From contig VXAA01003830.1 in the NCBI GenBank assembly GCA_013399115.1, positions 653,754 through 717,753 on the forward strand: DNA of 64,000 nucleotides, in the 5' to 3' direction. The position numbers and the translations under genes are program-made. This document shows, one piece after another, positions 38,520-52,149 of this stretch (position 1 is the stretch's first letter; each line of letters starts with the position of its first letter). The DNA comes from Anseranas semipalmata. Its lineage: Eukaryota > Chordata > Aves > Anseriformes > Anseranatidae. The notes under the pieces were generated by a model, which did no database searches, was not told the DNA's origin, and saw only the letters and a program-made list of their open reading frames with translations.

Positions 38520-38600
38520 GAATCATAGAATATCCTGAGTTGGAAGGGACCCACAAGGATCATCGAGTCCAACTCCTGGATCCAAGGACTTACTGCGTAA
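38520..38600 (-). mobile_element. CR1 LINE 3' end, short (CR1-Y-like)
   Basis: GAATCATAGAATATCCTGAG is followed by TTGGAAGGGACCCACAAGGA and TCATCGAGTCCAACTCCTGG. From memory this wording is typical of the CR1-Y group. Similarity stops within about 70-80 bp. Minus strand. Confidence 0.9.
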
Positions 38601-39062
38601 CTCAAATCCTAACTCATTTCTAAGATCTTTCAGGATCCACATTTTTAATCCACTATTTATCTTACTCAAGGGGCAGTTTCAGAGAAATGTAAGGAGTTGG
38701 GCTCTGTAGTGGGCCATGTGGGTGGTGGTTCTTCTTTGTTCTGCTTTTTTTCAATAAGTTTACCTTTTTGGATAAGCAACACAGACTCAAATCCTTCTCC
38801 AACCAAAGTGGGAGGAAAAGTGTTTTGCTTTCCAGAAAAGTACCTCAGCATTGTCATTGCAGAAGAGCACTGTTCCTTCCTCTGGTAATGCTGTTTCACT
38901 CTGGACTGCCTAGCTATATGAATTTATATAGAAAACGTGAGTGTATTAGTCTAGTTATCAAGGTAGTTACTGTGAAGATGGCGAGGAAAGATTCTAGGAC
39001 TAGGTATTTAATATAAGACAATAGAAAGCTAACAGTAATGCATTTGTTAAACCCCCCTTTCT
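38601..39062. other. Intergenic DNA, nothing recognised
   Basis: No credible gene. Confidence 0.5.
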
Positions 39063-39102
39063 AAAAAAAAAAAAAAAAAAGAAAAAGAAAAAGAAAAAGA
39101 AG
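39063..39102. repeat. Poly-A followed by (GAAAAA)n
   Basis: Eighteen A residues (39063-39080) run into three GAAAAA units. No SINE or retrogene body is visible directly upstream. Confidence 0.95.
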
Positions 39103-40119
39103 TGGCAAACTTACTGGATTTCGCATATTTTAGCTGTTACCACCTGCTGGACCAGAAGTCTTGTATTTCAGCCATCTCTAGAGTTATTTGCAATACTTGC
39201 AATCCTTGCAGTTCCTGGATTTGGAATACATACTCATGCTGTCCTAAAGTAACCTTTAAAATAGAAAAATGTTTCTAGAATTCCTGTTGGACCCTTTGTG
39301 CTACTGGACAGTCCAGAGGGCTAGCATGTGTACTGTTACTAGTACCTTAAATTGTTTGCATATATGTGTTTACAAAGACACTGTAAATCAAATTCTGGCT
39401 TTACACTCCAACTCAGTCACCCTAGATACATAGACGTCAAGCATGACTAGAATATATTGGTACCTCAAGTACTACCTGTACATCTTTAAATGTAAACTTA
39501 TTGTTTAATTGCCCTATTATGCACATTTGCACCCTAACCAGATCCCCTCTGTGAATTTGCCTTTCAAACCATAATTCAAATCACTTGCTTTTGGTGTTCT
39601 AAATGAATTCCTTCCTGATGGGACCATATGCCATACATTGCCTTAAGACAAATACGTCTTTATTCTTTGGAGAATTGCTATCAGGCTGGTTTTTTTTAGA
39701 GATATTAAAGAATGGATGAGTGAAGATTATAAATAAATATGAGAATTCTTGCTGAACTTCATTACTCTTAGGGAGCTGTATTGTAGAACTACTTGACCTC
39801 AGTGCTGGTTTATGTCGATCTCTTGTAAGGTTCAACACCACATGAAGTATGTGCCTAGAGCATTTGATATTCAAGCTTAATCTGACACACTGTAAATCAC
39901 ATACATGTGTGATTCTTGGCAAATTAATGAACTTTTTGCTTGATTGAAAATAACTGAAGTGTCTTGGAACTGGTAAAAAGAGACTAACGCTACTAAATTT
40001 CAGTCAGAAGTGAGCTATTCCACTTATTAGTCAATATAATTTGATAGATTTCTGTGATTAAAAGAGTAACAGTCTTCTGAGCAAATTCCACCATGAGGAG
40101 TGACTCTATTCCAACCCCC
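39103..40119. other. Intergenic DNA, nothing recognised
   Basis: AT-rich. The 107-codon minus frame at 39599-39922 is not recognisable. Confidence 0.5.
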
Positions 40120-40220
40120 TTAGGCCACGTCTACACAGGAAGGAGCAAACTAAACCATACTCTCTCTGCTAACACTCTGAAATGGCCAGATATAATCTAG
40201 CATGGGTCCAAAAGCAGCAT
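40120..40220. repeat. Unnamed ancient repeat, copy 1 (GGCYAYGTCTRCAC core)
   Basis: CCTTAGGCCACGTCTACACA followed by GGAAGG resembles the sequence at 55382-55407, with weaker similarity for some tens of bases further (CTGCTAACACTCTGA here against CAGCTAATGCTGAGG there). I believe it is a dispersed amniote repeat but cannot name the family. The end is approximate. Confidence 0.35.
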
Positions 40221-43200
40221 TAGTGTGGCACTGTGCCCAGGCTAATAAGTCTTGTTGACAAGGCTAGGACCAGATACAGAAGTAGGCTGGTGCTGCGCCA
40301 ACACTTTCCCCTCATGTCACCACTCATAGCTGTCCTCTTTCACAGGGTATTTCCTCTTCACTCCCACATTTTGGTAATCATGGGTGCTTCAGGCTACACA
40401 TGGCTCAAACACTTGAGCAAGGAGGGTGGTCTAATTCCCCGGACTCTGGTTCATACTGTATCCAGGCTGCTCTCCAGCCGTATCTGCACGATCAAATTTC
40501 CTGCATGTTCACACTGTCACATCACACCCAAGCAACCATGTGTGGTTTCTGCCTGTAAAGCCACACGGTCCTTGATGGGTGCTCCGTCAGCTCTCGTATT
40601 GGCCTGACTGCACTGCCACATAGCAGTGCCCCAGAATGTAGGTCCTTCATACCATGGAAGAATCCCACATCAGACTGTCTCCACAGAAGGGCAATGTACA
40701 CAACCAATCCCCAAGACTGAACATCCTGCCTGCCTAGAGTACTAACCAGACCAAGATCCTCTGCCACCAGATAACAGAAGACAGGTGAAGAAGGCACTAT
40801 GTTGCCTTTTTGGTACTATATAGCACAAAGATAATACTCAGAATTCATGAACACACAGGCTTAAAGACGGAGATATTTCAAATAAAATCTGTCCTTAGGA
40901 AGACAGAAAATATTTTCCTTTCAGAGCCCAGCATCCATGATACTTCAGGCTTTCCATCTCTGTTGCTGCTAACAGCTTGACCTTTCATTCTCCCTTCCTA
41001 CATGCTACAGTGCCAGGCAAAAGGGAGAACAGCCAAGACCCACACAGAGCTGCCCCACTCCCGAGCCATCTCATTGTCTGGTGGAGGCTGCACACACCAC
41101 CCACTTGGTGCTGCCTTCCCCTCTGCAGCACCTCCAGAGGTCAGCCTGCCTTTCCCCAGCTTGGAATTCACAGGGGTTCCCTGCACAAGGACCTTTTCTT
41201 GGAAAGGACTTGTCAGCAGCATAGGTTTCCTGGAGAGAGGTGTGCCTTGGGAGAAGGTCTTCATGGAGCTGGCTCCTGTGCAAGTGAGGGGGTGGAAGAC
41301 CACTTGCCACAGGACTTATCATGAGGATGTCTTCCACTGTTACCTGCTTGTGTCAAGCCACCTGGGTTATTTCTGGCATGGACATCAAACGTGGCATAGG
41401 CAAACTGCAGCTGTTAGACTAGAACATCTACTCTAATGTTGCTTGCAAAAATGTCCAGTGATAAGCTCTCCAGGTTCACTCTGATACTCCTGGGACAATT
41501 AAAATTTTGCTGGCAGTGTGTATGTTTACACATGATCCTGGCAGAGATGGAGATAACAGAGAGGGTAAATGATGAGCATGGCTACATCCTAGCTGGTGGA
41601 GCAGAACTGCTTCTATCCTTCCTTTGGCATCCAGGATTTGCATGTCAGAGCAGAGCAAAGTAGTTATCATCTTTGCAAGCACCTAGTCTGGCCCTGTCCT
41701 TTTTCTGCCCTTTATTTTACTTGGTCCTTCTTCCACTCTCCAGTCTCTCAAAGCCTCTCTTAGTCTTGGTCTCTGCTGGCACGGGGTCCATTAACTCACT
41801 ACCATTACACTGCCATATTCATGGGAGAGAAGCTCCTGTCCATGCTTTAGTGTTGTACTTCTTCCTGAATAAGAATTTATAGCACAGGGAAAGTAATGAA
41901 GTCTTTTGGGTATCCTGGCTCTTCCACAGATCCTGGACACATGTCCTTTCCATTGAAAATGACTGAGCTCAGGTTTTCCAGGAGTGACTGAGATGGCTAT
42001 TTACTATATTATCTCTAGGTGCATAACTAAGGAAATGCCTTTACAATCCTACCTTTGATCATACCCCAAAACACCAGCCAAGTCCTGGGCAAGCAAGGGA
42101 ATCAGGGAACGTCCAATAAACCCTTACAGGGCTTGGGGTGAGCTCCATGAGGATTTCGACTTTGGCCAGCATTGTCTTCAACAGGTGCTTGCACAAGAGA
42201 AATCCTCTATCAGGGGCTTCTGTGTACAGCCATGGTATTCTCGTGACGTTGTTCCCTGGTACCTTTTGAAGTATTACTGCATTGAACATAAGCAGGCAAA
42301 CAAACCCCAGCTGTCTGGACCCTAACTTGATTTTCCCCTCCCAGTGCCCATATGCACATACCCTGCCTCATCCCCACAAAATATAGAGTCCTGTTTCTTG
42401 AGGACTTTGGGTACTTTTCCAGACATGCAAGTGCAGTTTTTTGGGGGCAGGCTATGGGGTCTGTTTGCCTATGGCCTGTGTGATTGACCTCACACACTAA
42501 AATATGTAGGAACAAAGCGTGAGCTCTGGTTCGGGGATGCCCACCCTTTCTCCTTTAAGGCTCTTTAAGGTGAGATTGTTGCCTAGGGGGGAAGACTATG
42601 TCATGGTGCCATAAAGTTTAAGATGGAAAGCCAAGGTTTGGGATGAGTACAACTGCAGGGTCTTCCGGGTGCATGTTATTACACCAGATGCTCCAAGCAT
42701 CATACCTGGAGCTGCCCTCAGTGCCTGATGTTTGAATAGGGCAGGTGGTTCTCAGGACTGACCGGACAGAGCAAAGTAAATTATGATTCTTGTGATTTCT
42801 AATAAGAAAAGGGTCAGCCTTAGCTAATGCTAGATTCAATGAATTTATCTTGAGAGACTTAGACTGCAATGAACTATGCCAAGAAATCTCTTCTAAGTAT
42901 TTGTAGCAAATCCATATAACTCTTTGAAAGATTTTTGTGGCCACAGATATAGGGAATTTTTATTTTCTTATTGTGGTTGTGGAAGTAATCAGTTAACAGA
43001 CACCAAAGGAGTAGTTTGAGAAGAATAGACTTCAGGGATTTAGCAAGACTGTTCTCCATACTTTATGTGGTGAAACCACAGACTAGAGGGATGGGGGCTA
43101 GAAGAGAACCACAAAGTATCAAAAATGCATTTTTAAGCCCTTGACTTGATTGTTTTGTTAGGTGGAACAGACTTTTCCTTTAGAATATGAAGTATCAGGG

Positions 43201-44221
43201 CTTTCTGAGGTCAGATACTGACCTGGCACTACGAACCCATTATCTAGAGGCAGAGTTTAAATGCATTGGGTTGGCATGAAGATGAATCGTTACAGTAAAG
43301 GAAAGCTCTGGATATACTTTACACAAAAACTTAGCAGACACACTCTGAACTCCATCATTTAAAGTTGCAATGCTCCTTTACTGAATGGCAATGATGGAAT
43401 TAGCATTGCAGAAGTCACTGTAACTGTGCTGGAGTGGTATTCTGAGAAAGAAACTCAACAGAGACAAGAAAACAAAGACAAAATGGAACAGATTGAAAAG
43501 TACCAACTTGAAAGAGCCCCTGCAGCTGGTGTAGGAAATTGGATGGGAAAGGTACATTATCTCTCAGGGCAGGACAGATTTTCAAGCTGCCATAGACTTG
43601 AATGAACATGGGTTATGATATTCCCTCAAGTTGATTAAAGCCCTATTGTTGATTTCAGTGATACAAGATTGAGTCCTGGGGTCAGTTCTGTGCAGGTGAG
43701 GGTGAAGAGAAGGTGCTATGAAAAGAAGAGAAAAGGAAATAAAAGCAGAAAGGAATTTTCTGACTGCCTTGATTCATGGACCTCAGCAATAATTGCATAT
43801 TACCTCTCTGCCCACAGGCTATGGAGTCATCCAGGCCCCTTTGGACTGGACATCATATCTGAAAGCTGATGTGGTCCTCAGAGGGAGATTCACACATGAA
43901 GCTTTCAGTCCCAGCTAGGTCCCAAAGGCTCCCTCTAGTTTCTGAAACACAAAAAGCTTCTCCAGAGATTACTCAAAACATGGAAAGGATGATCCTGCTC
44001 TGACAGTCCACCTGGATGGTTTAGCTTGAGCACCACTGTGAAAGCATAGAGACACAACTCAGACACCCAAATTAGGTGCTTCAAATATAGAATCTAAAGA
44101 GCTTCTTTTGAGGTTTGGGTCCGACAATCTTTTGTTCCCACTTTGCTAAAACACAGCTGGAAATTCTTCTTATGGTGCATGGCACATATGCACTGGTAAC
44201 CACTTCTGTGGCACAACTACT
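40221..44221. other. Intergenic DNA, no recognised gene
   Basis: A GC-richer patch at about 40980-41430 holds overlapping frames on both strands, including the longest N-free one in the window (41002-41436, 144 codons). None has a recognisable domain, and start context and splice structure are unconvincing. Confidence 0.5.
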
Positions 44222-44422
44222 AAACATAGAAGAAGAGCAGTGTTTGGTTGGACCAAAGGTCTTCTTAGACCAATACCCTCTCTTTAATAGCACCCCCAGA
44301 AAGAAACTTGGGTAAAAGTAAGAACATGGCAAGCATGTATGGTATTTCCCATGTATGGTTATTCTGCCAGACTTCAGGCATTGTCAGCGAAGGACATCCT
44401 AATCCAAACATGGGATTCTGTG
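44222..44422 (-). mobile_element. Ancient CR1-like LINE 3' fragment
   Basis: AACATAGAAGAAGAGCAGTG is followed by GGTTGGACCAAAGGTC, TTAGACCAATACCCTCTCTT and GACTTCAGGCATTGTCAG. These follow, in order and with heavy divergence, the 3' region of CR1 elements typical of turtles and other amniotes (GGTCAGACCAAAGGTCCATC and so on). Minus strand. Confidence 0.55.
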
Positions 44423-45857
44423 GTCTATGCTTGTCTTCCATGAGGATGTGCAGCCTCCCCTGAACCTAGATTAATTAATGTCACACAACTGTAAAATCAA
44501 CACCAGCTCCACAAAATGAAGAAGTGTGGCAGAAACTGTCTCTGCCAGGAAGTGAAGCTAAGTGGGGACCACAGTGAGCTTAGAAAAGGGAATTCAGCTT
44601 CTTTTAGACTTTTTTTTTTTTTTTTGGATACTCTTTATCTGTACTCAGCTTTTAAGATAGATTGTGGAAGCCATGTGCTGCTCTTCCTCTATCTGTATTA
44701 TGAATAACAGTGCTGCAAGAGAAAAATATTAGTGTTGCTAGCCTGGGAAAACTGTGCAGTTCTTGTAATAACTGACTCCTTTATGTGCCTTTCCATCAGA
44801 GATGTGAAAGGGAAATAGTTGGCTAAAATCTGCAGATAAGGAAGTAGATAATGACTCTTGACAGCTGGGAACTAAGAGGTGGTCCACGTTAGGACTGAGA
44901 AACCTATTTCGGTCAGCTGAATTTCACTAGAATTTTTCCAGGATATACAAATCAAAAAATCTTGAAGACTACTGAAACAGACAAAAACATCAGTTTCCAG
45001 ATAATTAGATATGATTATATCATATTAAAAGTACCGTTAGTCACAGATACATATACATATTCCAGTATTCACTTCTTGACTGCATGAGCTTCATCACTTC
45101 ACAGTTCCTTACGGTTTAAAATATGGGGGTGTAAGAAACCAGTATGAGTGACTCTTACCCTAAGCAACACAGAAGCCTGAAAAAGCCTCAGTCTCAAAGT
45201 TTGTCATTCTCTGGAATAAATTCTATAGATTTTTCAAAGAACTCCAATCGTAATTGCCAGCATAAAATATTCACTTGCACAACTGTATAAATGAGATAGC
45301 AGAGCTGTGCTGTGGTCACTTTGAAAGCTAAATAACTTGCCAGCGTAATTTCACAAAGCTCTAAAATATGTATCAGGAAGGCACAACATAAAAATAAATA
45401 AATAAATAAAAATGAAAAAGAAAAACGGGCCTTTTGTTAAAGCTTTTCTATCCATAAATTGCTGGAGGCTAAACTGCGTGAAATACTTGCTGAAAATCCC
45501 ATCACAAGTCTTTTCGTTGTTATAAAGAGAACTACATTGAACAGAAACTGTTGTATTTGGCAAATAATATTAGAACCCACAAGTGAATTCAGAATATCTA
45601 TAGCTAAGGATAAGACAATTCAACTGATCATAAATTGAAACTGCATGAGCAGGCTGAAGAGAACACTTGTCTGTTGCTACAAAAATTTTTGCATGCGCTC
45701 TTTTCAGCAGCGTGTCTGCTCCACAGGCATGACATCACCATAAACCTCTTGCTGGTACAGCAAGACCTTGAGAACTTGTCACTATTGCTGGTCTATGACA
45801 ATAACAGACATGTACATTATAAACAAACCTCTTTTTTAATGAATAACATGCCATTTC
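44423..45857. other. Intergenic DNA, nothing recognised
   Basis: A poly-T run at about 44610-44626 and a short (AAAT)n at about 45391-45411 are the only low-complexity features. Confidence 0.5.
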
Positions 45858-46070
45858 AGAATTGTAGATACATAGGGCTGGGAGAGACCTTGGGGGGTCG
45901 CCTTGTCTCTCCTCTTGCTCCGAGACAGGATAAATTATTCCAGACATGCCTGACATTTGTTTAAGCTGCTTTAAAAGACCTCCAGTGAATGAGATTTCAC
46001 AATACTTCCAGGGAGGCTGCTCCAGAATCTAACTGTTCCTTTAAGGGAACAGCTCTTTTCGTAATATACC
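45858..46070 (-). mobile_element. Ancient CR1-like LINE 3' fragment
   Basis: GAATTGTAGATACATAGGGC and GGGAGAGACCTTGG are followed by CCAGACATGCCTGACATTTG, AAAAGACCTCCAGTGAATGA and GGGAGGCTGCTCCAGAATCT. This matches in order the CR1 pattern of anonymous 3' end, old-type linker, then CTCC(A/C)GGGATGGAGATTCC and GGGCAACCTGTTCCA. Minus strand, strongly diverged. Confidence 0.65.
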
Positions 46071-49000
46071 AGTGTCAAACTGGACTGTTTACTGATTTGA
46101 GATAGTCCATATGACTATGCAAATTTATCCTTCTCTGTCCTGGGTTTACTCTGTCCTGAAGAATCTTATTTCTGCAAGTTCCAGGTTAAGATGTTTGTGC
46201 ACCTTCCACTTCATTTCTGAAATTCATGCTGGAATCTTGTATTTACATCACCCACAGAAACTGTAACCACACTCATCTGTACAATGTGACTGCTAATCTA
46301 AAATGTAGATTGGTTGCCTTGGGGTTATTGATGATGTTGCAAATCAGAACAAAAACTAAGCTCAATTTTAAGATTGGAGACCGAGTTTTTAGACTGGAGG
46401 GGAAAATCAGTCTTTATAACAGAGAAAAAGGTCAAATTGGATGTTATTCTGCAACCTTCAGAGCAAACATTTCTACAAAGAAGAAAAATAGCTTTGTAAT
46501 TTAAATTCTTTTGAGTACTTAGTTTATCCAAATAACCTGCCAATGTGAATTTCCAGAAATCTGACCAAAAAATGAAGCGCATCAAATCAGAAATAGGATA
46601 AAATTACCTTCAGCCACTGCATTTTGATCATTTACAGCATGGGCTGCTTCATTTGCAAACATTCATCAAGCAGTTCTTGAATACACTTTCCTCAAAGAAA
46701 TAAAATACATGGACAGAAGTATGACTGGTGGAAAGCTATGTGCTGCCACACGGACCAGTGCAAAACTAGAGAATTGTTTTCATTGCTGGAAAAGGATTCA
46801 CTTCAATAAACAGTTCACACAACCTTTTCACAAAGATTAATAATTCTGCTTCACAAGCATTTCTACTGCAAGCAAGCAGCTGATTAGCAGGAAATAAACA
46901 ACCCTGTAATAACAACCACCCCACTGCTGGATGTTAGGAAAGCATCAGCTTGGATTTATATTTTTAACCAGGCAATGAGAGAGCTTCACATTCAGTTGCT
47001 GGCTTGTTCTAGGGCAAAACAAAAGTTAAAGAGAAAAATGTCTTTCAGCATCCACATGAAAGTAGAGAGTAAGTTTAATCAACACTTTTCCTCCCCAGAA
47101 AGTTCAGCCGTGTGAGTGAAGGAACACCGTGTGCACCGCTTTTATTCTCAGAGAGAGATGATAACTCATTATAGGTGCAAAAATGTGCCTACAGCCTACT
47201 GTACATTGAGAACATGAACACTGAATTAGGATAGCAGGAACCTGGAACAGGGCTTTTAAAATGTAAGACACAGTGTAGTGCTTAACTCAATAAACAGAGT
47301 TCACAGAGCTCAAGGCTATTAGCATAACAAGCTGCTCTCCCAGTACAAACTAAACACCACGTTTAGCTGAAGTACAAATCTGCAAGCAGTAGTAAACAAA
47401 ACAATATTCTTTTTTTGTCCTTGAAGATGGGGAACAGGAAAAGCGCCTGCTAGTATTTTAGTGTTCTTTGTGATATTTCCTTTAAACTATAATTCACCAA
47501 TTTATTTTCAACAACTGAGACAAATATCTCCCATTTTAATGTTTTAGTTTCTTACTTATTTTGTTTCTTGAATCAGTACCCAACACTTGGTCAATTCTTC
47601 TTTGAACAAGACACCAGCAACTACATTCAAGTCTCATGATGTGTTTGCTAGACTGGTAAGTGTGACAGTCTCCATGATTTTCAGTCCTGTTACTTTTTCT
47701 ACTGGTTGAATAAATGCTGTCTATTCACTAATGAGTGAGCTAGTCTGAGTTTGAAATGGAAGCAGTTCTGCTGGGCTTCCATACAGTGCTGACTGCTCTT
47801 TATGGAAAGCATATTATTAAGAAACTACTGATACATATTTCTCACTCTCAATTTTGCTTTAAAAGACTGAAGTGCTTGACAAATTGAAGATGGAAATCCC
47901 ACCCCTCACCCCTCACCCTGTCCCAAATCTCTCTACAGTGTACAGCCCAATTTTTGTCAAGAACTACCACAGGAAACATCCAGGCAGGGCTAGGACTTCC
48001 CTGGGACTACTGCTTGGTAGGGACAAAAATCATGAAAGTGCCTTCAGAATATGCTACCAAGGTGTGGTGGACTACAAAACCACTCCTGGCAGATGCTGGG
48101 AAAAGTGATTCAAAACTGGGCTCCAGGATTTCATTTCTCTCTTATTCTTTTCTTTCTCACCAGGGGTGCACTGAATTAGATATCTACTTACATTGTTAAT
48201 GAGAATGTCTACAGCTATATTTAAAGGGATAATTATTTATGACAAGACATGAGAAAGTCTTTATTCTTTGGGGCTTAATCTAACCACACTCTGATGGGAC
48301 TTGAATTTCCTCATATATGTTGATTTACATGGCATGGTTGAATTCTTTTGGCCAATCTTCATAATTTGTCAGAGCTCTTCATTGCAGGCTTGGCTAGATT
48401 TTGCTATTTTGCTATAATTTATGCAGATACAGGGGAGTTTCCCTCTGCTTACAAGTAAAAAAAAAAATGAAGCACTGAGCAGCAGTAAGTGGAAATGGAC
48501 TTGGTGAATATCTAAGCCCTGCAGACACTGCTCACTCAGGTTTCTATAGTTATTCTATTATCATGCAGTTATTTGTCTTCTTTCATGCTATCTTTCAAGT
48601 AATGGACTGATGGAAATCCACCTGCAACATTATTCCTCTGAACTTCAAAAGGGGAAATCAAGGACAATTATTGGAAGCTTTTCTAAAAAGAAAAAAAAAA
48701 AAAGATAATTTAAAATAATGACAGGGCAGTGAACAACATGCTGACATTTTATAAGGGAACTTTAAAATATCCCATTTTCTTGCCAGGTCACTTGACTTTC
48801 CCCTTTTACAATTTTCTTTTACTGTTCTTCCTAAAAAGTCTGTTGAGCACAGTCTGAAGACAAAACATTAACGTGTTCTGAAGTTTCTAGTGACTAGATT
48901 AACTTCAGATAATCTAGCAAAATTTGAATTCTATCACCCAACCCTTGCATGTGTGAAGCATTCCCTATCAGTTTAAAGCCTTTTAAATCCAACAAAACTC

Positions 49001-50537
49001 TCACATTAACATAGCCACTCTGCCTGATGGAGGCATCTTGTCCCAGCCATCGGGTGTCTTGAATTCAGCTTGAATAATTTTCCATTCCCCTGATCTACAT
49101 TCAATAAATACCCATGCTAACAAATACCATGACCTTTACATATAAAAATTAAACATTCCTTAGCCTCAGTCCTTCTTTCCTTGCTCCCAGCTCTCAGGTT
49201 GTTGATGTATCAAGCATTAGAAAAATGAAATATTGTGTGGTTAATATAAAATGCAAGAGAAAGAGGCTCAGGTGCAGAAGTAGTCACAAGACTTTCTTCG
49301 TGCCATTAGTAAAGACATTTGGATTCCAGTCTTGCAAAGCACATATGTTCTCATGTCTCTCTGTTCTGGCTGCCAACGGTGCACCTGCCCTCTTTGCTCT
49401 CCAGCGTTTACCTGGAGATGCCTAGTTATGTGGGAATCCAGCTGTTCCCCCAGCAGCAGACAGCCCTGTGGGGCATTGACCTTCAGCCAGATTCTCAAAG
49501 AAGGAGTTGTCTCCCCAGCTAGGTCTGATCTTGTAGGTGTGTGCATGGATCTAAGCCTGAAATGACCAATAGGAAGTTATATGTGCTTCCCACTGGAGCT
49601 GCTTATGGCTGGAGCCCTCATATGAGGTACAGGAGAACAAGGCAGAGGTCCTTATTCTAGTCCCCATACCACAGGGTAATGTGAGTCAGGGTTTCAATGC
49701 GAGTCTTCCTTTCTCATCTAGTGCACATTTAATTAATTTACAGAGTCACAAATTTGCAAGAATAAAGCTGGTTAGTGAGGGCACGTCTCTGAGACACAGG
49801 ATCAATCAACCAGAACGGATATTTTAACCTGAATTTCCTGTGTGAGTTAAAAGCTAGGAAGCTGATTGATCTCAGCAGTAACCTCCATCCCTTAACAAAC
49901 TCCTCATAGACACGTCTGAGAATCGATTCTTCAGTGCCTAAATATCCTGGGAATTAGCCATTACAAAACTGCAATTAGGTTTTGACAAGGCCATTTAAAA
50001 CTAACGTCCTCTGAGAACGGGGAGCAGGTAGAAAGAGAAGAAAACAATGATGCCCCAGTGCTTCCAGCAGCTTTAGTTCCAGTTCCGAAAGCTAATTGAT
50101 TTTGGCATACAAAGGTTTTTTGCTGAGACTGTTGTCCTTAAATTCCTTAGGAGTTAAACAGTGCCTGTTTCCTACTTCTCTCTCTAAACCTCTGTCTTTC
50201 AGCCCCTTGTATCTATTTCCACAGATAGTTAGGTGAGAATTCCTTGTCCTAAAATGTAGTTTAAAACTGAACCCTACATCCAAATATTAATAATGGGAAC
50301 TTCTAAAAATTGTTGTAGGAACTTTTGTCAAGTGTGAATGAGTGTCAGTTTTGTGTGTTACATAACAACTGTACTTCATTGCCCTCTTGTTGCTCTTGTG
50401 ACTACATTTTGGAATAAGATGGTACTTATGCCGTTTCCCATGAGCATACGGACCAAGACTCCAAACCTCTTCAGCTCCCATGTCAGGAAATTTTCAAGTA
50501 AATTCCATGTTAGCCTGGATAAATTACATTCTGTTCC

Positions 50538-50578
50538 ATTTCACAGTTTCAATTTCATAATTTCACAATTTCACAGTA
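50538..50578. repeat. Imperfect ATTTCACA-type short tandem repeat
   Basis: Four to five diverged units of ATTTCACA/ATTTCATA occur head to tail. Confidence 0.7.
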
Positions 50579-51194
50579 GAATTTTTCTGGTTTTAAAACT
50601 TTTCCTTTTAATAAGTTCTGCTCATGTTGCAATATAATTAGTAGCTTGGCTTCCAGGAGGCTGTTTGTATGCTGTGTACAACTCCCTGCAGGATCCATAA
50701 GAGATGACCCTCTTAAATTCAGACCTGAAAGAGACATGCAAATGATACTGAGGGTACAGGAATCCTGTCCAAGAATGGGAGAATTGTGGACTTCTACCCA
50801 GAACAGGTAGCATATTGAATTTTGACATGTGACAGAGGACTGACATAGAGAATAAGAAATGCTAGGTTGAGGGATCAACTCACCCTCTAACAATGAAAAA
50901 TATTTATTGTTCTCTTCAGCCTATCAGGACATAAAGCGGAGAGTAAAGTTATGTTGTTTAGGTGATGAAAATCACAGGGCTTCTTTTTCCCTCTTTTATG
51001 ATGATCAGTATATTAAATGGCACATACAAAGAATTTTAATATATACTCACTTATTTAACTATCTTAGTCATTTTAATTACTTTTCAGGCCAGTCTTTTCC
51101 TACATCACCTTTAGAGGCTACTCCTTAAGATCTTTATCCCGTATCCAATTGATATCTTGAGTCTTCATAACATCCTGAGTTATGCTCAGACATA

Positions 51195-51220
51195 TATAAA
51201 TATGAACTATAAATATGAAC
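51195..51220. repeat. Perfect 13-bp tandem duplication
   Basis: TATAAATATGAAC is present twice head to tail without mismatch. Confidence 0.9.
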
Positions 51221-52149
51221 TGACCTTTGACTCAGATAAAAACAGAATTATGTTTTTTTTTCAAGCCATCACATTTATACTGTGCATTAGAACTGTGGTG
51301 GGTTGAAAAAAACATATTTATTGATTAACTTATTATAGTTGAACAAACTTACAGAAACATTATTTATTAAACCAACTTCACAGTAAACAAGGACACAAAA
51401 TGTTCTTCATCCTAGAACAAGATCTCTCACCACAATTCTCACAGGCATTGGGCTTCATATGAGATAGCAGAATGTTTAGAGCTGGTCAGAAATTTTCCAG
51501 CAATACAAGTTTTCATCAGCAAATGCAGATTTACAGAGTAGGAAGGTTCATGTAAAGAATTTCAGGTTTGACAGACTTTCGTCAAATTAACTCCTGTTGC
51601 ATTTGCCCTCAGATTAGGTACCCTGGAAGCTGCAGCATCACTGCTCCCCGGGTGTTCAATAATGCTAACATTCTTGATAACTTCATTAGAGTTATTATCT
51701 GCCAAAGCCAAGCAGCGCTCCAACTTTACTAGAGAGCTACAAGGTCTGGAGAGCCACAATTTGACAGAAAATTTGGAAATTTTATATTTTCTTTCAAATT
51801 CAGACTTTCAAGAAATGAAATTTCCCACAGAACAGAAGCACTGCTTTTGGGCCAGCTCTAATAACATTCAACTTTGCAGTCCAGTGAACAGAGGTCTTAT
51901 CCTGAAATCATTACCAGAAAACTGTATTTAGTTCCTGTTGATGCTAAGGTTTTTGAGTAAAGAGTTCAGCATTAAACTAGAAAAATATAGCACCACTGAA
52001 TCTAAATTTGTAATTTGTAAAAGAACAATATTAACAATATATCTTGCACCAACAGACATTTTGAGGAAAAAGTGTCTATGAGAGCTTATCACATAGCCTT
52101 AAGCCCTGGGATCCAAAATACATAGGCTTACTTTCTAGTTTTAGGAATT

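Larger units (their letters stand above)
46071..52149. other. Intergenic DNA, no recognised gene
   Basis: Overlapping frames near 47870-48200, 49225-49565 and 50338-50893 have no recognisable protein features. Short repeats are (ATTTCACA)-like units at 50538-50578 and a perfect 13-bp tandem duplication at 51195-51220. Confidence 0.55.

Noticed and set aside
46263..46345. CTCATCTGTACAATGTGACT, possible fourth MIR piece
   Set aside because: Only the first ~15 bases are convincing; the rest aligns only with several gaps.
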